Below are positions 32,194 through 33,680 of a stretch of 33,680 bases of DNA, one piece after another. The stretch lies in NCBI GenBank assembly GCA_011525695.1, contig WYBX01000125.1, forward strand, positions 1 through 33,680, read 5' to 3'. A model generated the notes under the pieces. The model had not been told where the DNA came from and did no database searches. It saw nothing but the letters and a program-made list of their open reading frames with translations. Within the stretch, counting starts at the first letter, position 1, and every line of letters begins with the position of its first letter. The translations under genes were made by a program, and so were the position numbers. Source of the DNA: Verrucomicrobiia bacterium. Its GTDB lineage: Bacteria; Verrucomicrobiota; Verrucomicrobiia; Opitutales; Opitutaceae.

Positions 32194-32214
32194 GGCGCCG
32201 GAGGGAACGGCGCC
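32194..32214 (-). terminator. Candidate terminator hairpin after the TIM-barrel gene
   Basis: GGCGCCG (32194-32200) pairs perfectly with CGGCGCC (32208-32214) around a 7-nt loop, only seven bases after the stop codon at 32221-32223 on the minus strand. There is no clear U-tract, so the terminator role is tentative. Confidence 0.35.
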
Positions 32215-32220
32215 GGGAAT

Positions 32221-33174
32221 TCATGACGTCCGTTTCATGGCCGCGACAACCTCGGCATGAAAACGGGGGATGATCTTCAGGGGTTCGTAGGGCACCCCGG
32301 TTACCGTGAGGGTCTCGATCGGAATATAGCCGCGATAGCCGGCGTCGCGGACGATCTTCATGAAGCGATCGAGATCCAGCCGCACCGGGCTGTCCTTTCC
32401 ATACGGACTCTCCTTGACCTGGAAATTCACGGTATAGGGCAGCACCGCCGCAATTTCCCTGTAGGGATCCTCATGGAAATTGCCGGTGTCGAGAATGACA
32501 CCCAGCCACTCGGAATTCACCATCTCCACAATCCGGATGGTCTGGGCCGCCGTCTTCAGGAAGTCGCCATGGTTCTGGACCCCCACGATGACTCCATACC
32601 GCTTGCCATACTCTGCGCATTCCCGGAGATCCTCGGCCATCCACTTGAAAACCTCCTCCGGATCCGCGCCCGGGTCCTCGCTGCCCGCAAAGAGCCGGAT
32701 GACCGGCGCACCCAGCTTCGCGGCCACCTCAATCCAAGCCTTGGCCAGCCTGACATCGGCCGCCCGCGCGGCCTTGTCGGCCGTGGCGAAGTTGTTCCGA
32801 ATCCCGGTCCCGCTGATGTCCAGTCCAAGTTCAAAAGCCCGTTTCTTGAACTTGGCGATATATTGATCAGTCGGGACCTTCGGATAACCCGGGAAATAAT
32901 ATCCCGTGGGATCAATGGCATCAAAATCCTGGTCGGCACAGAACTCCAGCACGTCGAACAACGTCATTTCCGGGCGGCTCCCGTCCCTTCCGGGCTGCAA
33001 GGAGCTGTTGAACGAAAAGGCGTTGAGGCTTGTCTTCAGTTTCGGCCCACGGCCCCGGCGAACCGGGGCCTGGCCGAAGACCGAAGATGAAGTGATGCTG
33101 GCGCCGGTCGCAGCCATGACGGCGAGGCCCATGGAGGATTCGATGAACCTTCGTCTGCTGCAGGAGGTGTGCAT
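32221..33174 (-). CDS. Tat-exported sugar isomerase/epimerase-like TIM barrel, 317 aa
   Basis: A xylose-isomerase-like (AP_endonuc_2) TIM-barrel protein sent out by the Tat system: SRRRFIESSMGLAVMAATGAS is a twin-arginine leader. The barrel begins near residue 45 (KLKTSLNAFSFN). Later strands carry likely metal ligands: the Asp in VILDTGNFHEDPY near 228, His in VQNHGDFL near 200, and Glu in GYIPIETLTV near 291. The family includes sugar isomerases, epimerases and 3-keto-glycoside lyases or isomerases; secreted versions are common in Verrucomicrobiota and Planctomycetota. The ATG at 33174 is the natural start, with GGAGG about 12 bases away on the opposite strand only, so no Shine-Dalgarno is claimed. 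It follows the secreted-protein gene at the window edge after a 21-bp gap. The substrate is unknown. Confidence 0.83.
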   Translation of the reverse strand: MHTSCSRRRFIESSMGLAVMAATGASITSSSVFGQAPVRRGRGPKLKTSLNAFSFNSSLQPGRDGSRPEMTLFDVLEFCADQDFDAIDPTGYYFPGYPKVPTDQYIAKFKKRAFELGLDISGTGIRNNFATADKAARAADVRLAKAWIEVAAKLGAPVIRLFAGSEDPGADPEEVFKWMAEDLRECAEYGKRYGVIVGVQNHGDFLKTAAQTIRIVEMVNSEWLGVILDTGNFHEDPYREIAAVLPYTVNFQVKESPYGKDSPVRLDLDRFMKIVRDAGYRGYIPIETLTVTGVPYEPLKIIPRFHAEVVAAMKRTS

Positions 33175-33195
33175 GACCGGGAAATCGCTGAACTG

Positions 33196-33680
33196 TTACT
33201 GTGCGACCGAGTAGACCTCGACCAGGCCGATGCCGGTCGCGCCGCCAGCACCGCTGACTTGCGCGGTGTAGCTGCCGGGTTGCAGCGTCACGAGCATGCA
33301 GGAATCGGCGGAGCCCGTGGCCAGCGCAAAGGCGCCGACCGAGGCGGCTGCCGTCGAGATGGCCGCGGCATTGGCGGCCGTTCCCCACTGGGTGTTGGTG
33401 CCAATCACGGTCTGGCCCTGGAACAGCGTCAGGACGGGCGCGGAGAGCGAACCGGCGACACCCAGCGTGCCGAGCGTCGGGCCGACGGCGCGGATCAGGA
33501 CCTGCTGCGGGCTGTCGCCTTCAATCACGAAGCCGGCGATCAGGATCTTGTCCCCGGTCAGGACCTCGCCACGGGTGGCGATGTTGACCAGCTTGGTGAC
33601 CTCGGCGGGCGCGGCCGTCGTGGCGTTAAGCGGATCCGAGAGATTGATGCCGTTTTGGTCGATGTACACATCGTCGGCAT
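33196..33680 (-). CDS. 3' end of a secreted protein with a verrucomicrobial C-terminal beta domain (partial)
   Basis: The frame is open to the window edge at 33680, so only the last 161 or so residues are seen. They include IAGFVIEGDSPQQVLIRAVGPTLG and, near the end, VTLQPGSYTAQVSGAGGATGIGLVEVYSV. This domain is frequent at the C-terminus of large exported proteins of Opitutaceae and relatives, as I recall. It is Ala/Gly/Thr-rich and strand-rich, with no hydrophobic anchor. A GTG near 33669 could be mistaken for a start, but the residues before it (ADD) continue in frame, so the gene surely begins outside the window. Its role is unknown; the TIM-barrel gene follows 21 bp downstream and may be co-transcribed. 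Confidence 0.75.
   Translation of the reverse strand, partial: ADDVYIDQNGINLSDPLNATTAAPAEVTKLVNIATRGEVLTGDKILIAGFVIEGDSPQQVLIRAVGPTLGTLGVAGSLSAPVLTLFQGQTVIGTNTQWGTAANAAAISTAAASVGAFALATGSADSCMLVTLQPGSYTAQVSGAGGATGIGLVEVYSVAQ

Overview
The window is GC-rich, densely coded DNA that looks like a chromosome of a Verrucomicrobiota member (Opitutaceae-like), with Planctomycetota as the alternative. This is inferred from protein families: an N-terminal motif of the LEPR-XLL type, exported DUF1080 and TIM-barrel sugar enzymes with twin-arginine leaders, exported redoxins with an NHCPY motif, a C-terminal domain of the GDSPQQVLIRAVGPTL type, and families of short hairpin repeats between genes. No rRNA, tRNA or CRISPR array was seen.

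Region 1 (1-439) is the broken end of an IS1182-like insertion sequence. Its terminal inverted repeat supplies the stop codon of the neighbouring gene. Region 2 (436-9053) is a divergent five-gene cluster and the most interesting part of the window. Leftward run a TolC-like outer-membrane gene and a gene for a PqqD-like/M50-peptidase/HlyD-like fusion. Rightward run an adaptor with a GAF-like N-terminus, a second periplasmic adaptor and, overlapping it by ATGA, an exported protein whose N-terminus carries LESLESRTLLAG. The parts resemble an envelope-spanning export apparatus that has no ABC or RND pump gene in the window and has a membrane metalloprotease fused to an adaptor. A matching substrate or partner sits in the same operon.

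Region 3 (9334-23313) is a rightward glycan-biosynthesis cluster. It encodes a 1406-residue protein with three glycosyltransferase domains, a methyltransferase, two large multi-pass membrane proteins whose C-terminal halves are paralogous, an SDR-type sugar epimerase and a second methyltransferase. It probably builds or modifies a surface polysaccharide or glycoprotein. Region 4 (23314-27177) holds a small exported Pro/Ala-rich protein and a DsbD/ScsB-type electron-transfer protein, each preceded or followed by clusters of short hairpin repeats.

Region 5 (27178-33680, all leftward) encodes only exported proteins: a DUF1080 3-keto-glycoside-hydrolase-like protein, a double VOC-domain protein, two paralogous double-redoxin proteins (one has lost its C-terminal CxxC), a sugar isomerase/epimerase-like TIM barrel, and the 3' end of a secreted protein. 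The DsbD-like protein could reduce the periplasmic redoxins, and DUF1080 plus the TIM barrel suggest extracytoplasmic handling of oxidised sugars. All functions are inferred from sequence read by eye; no database search was possible.
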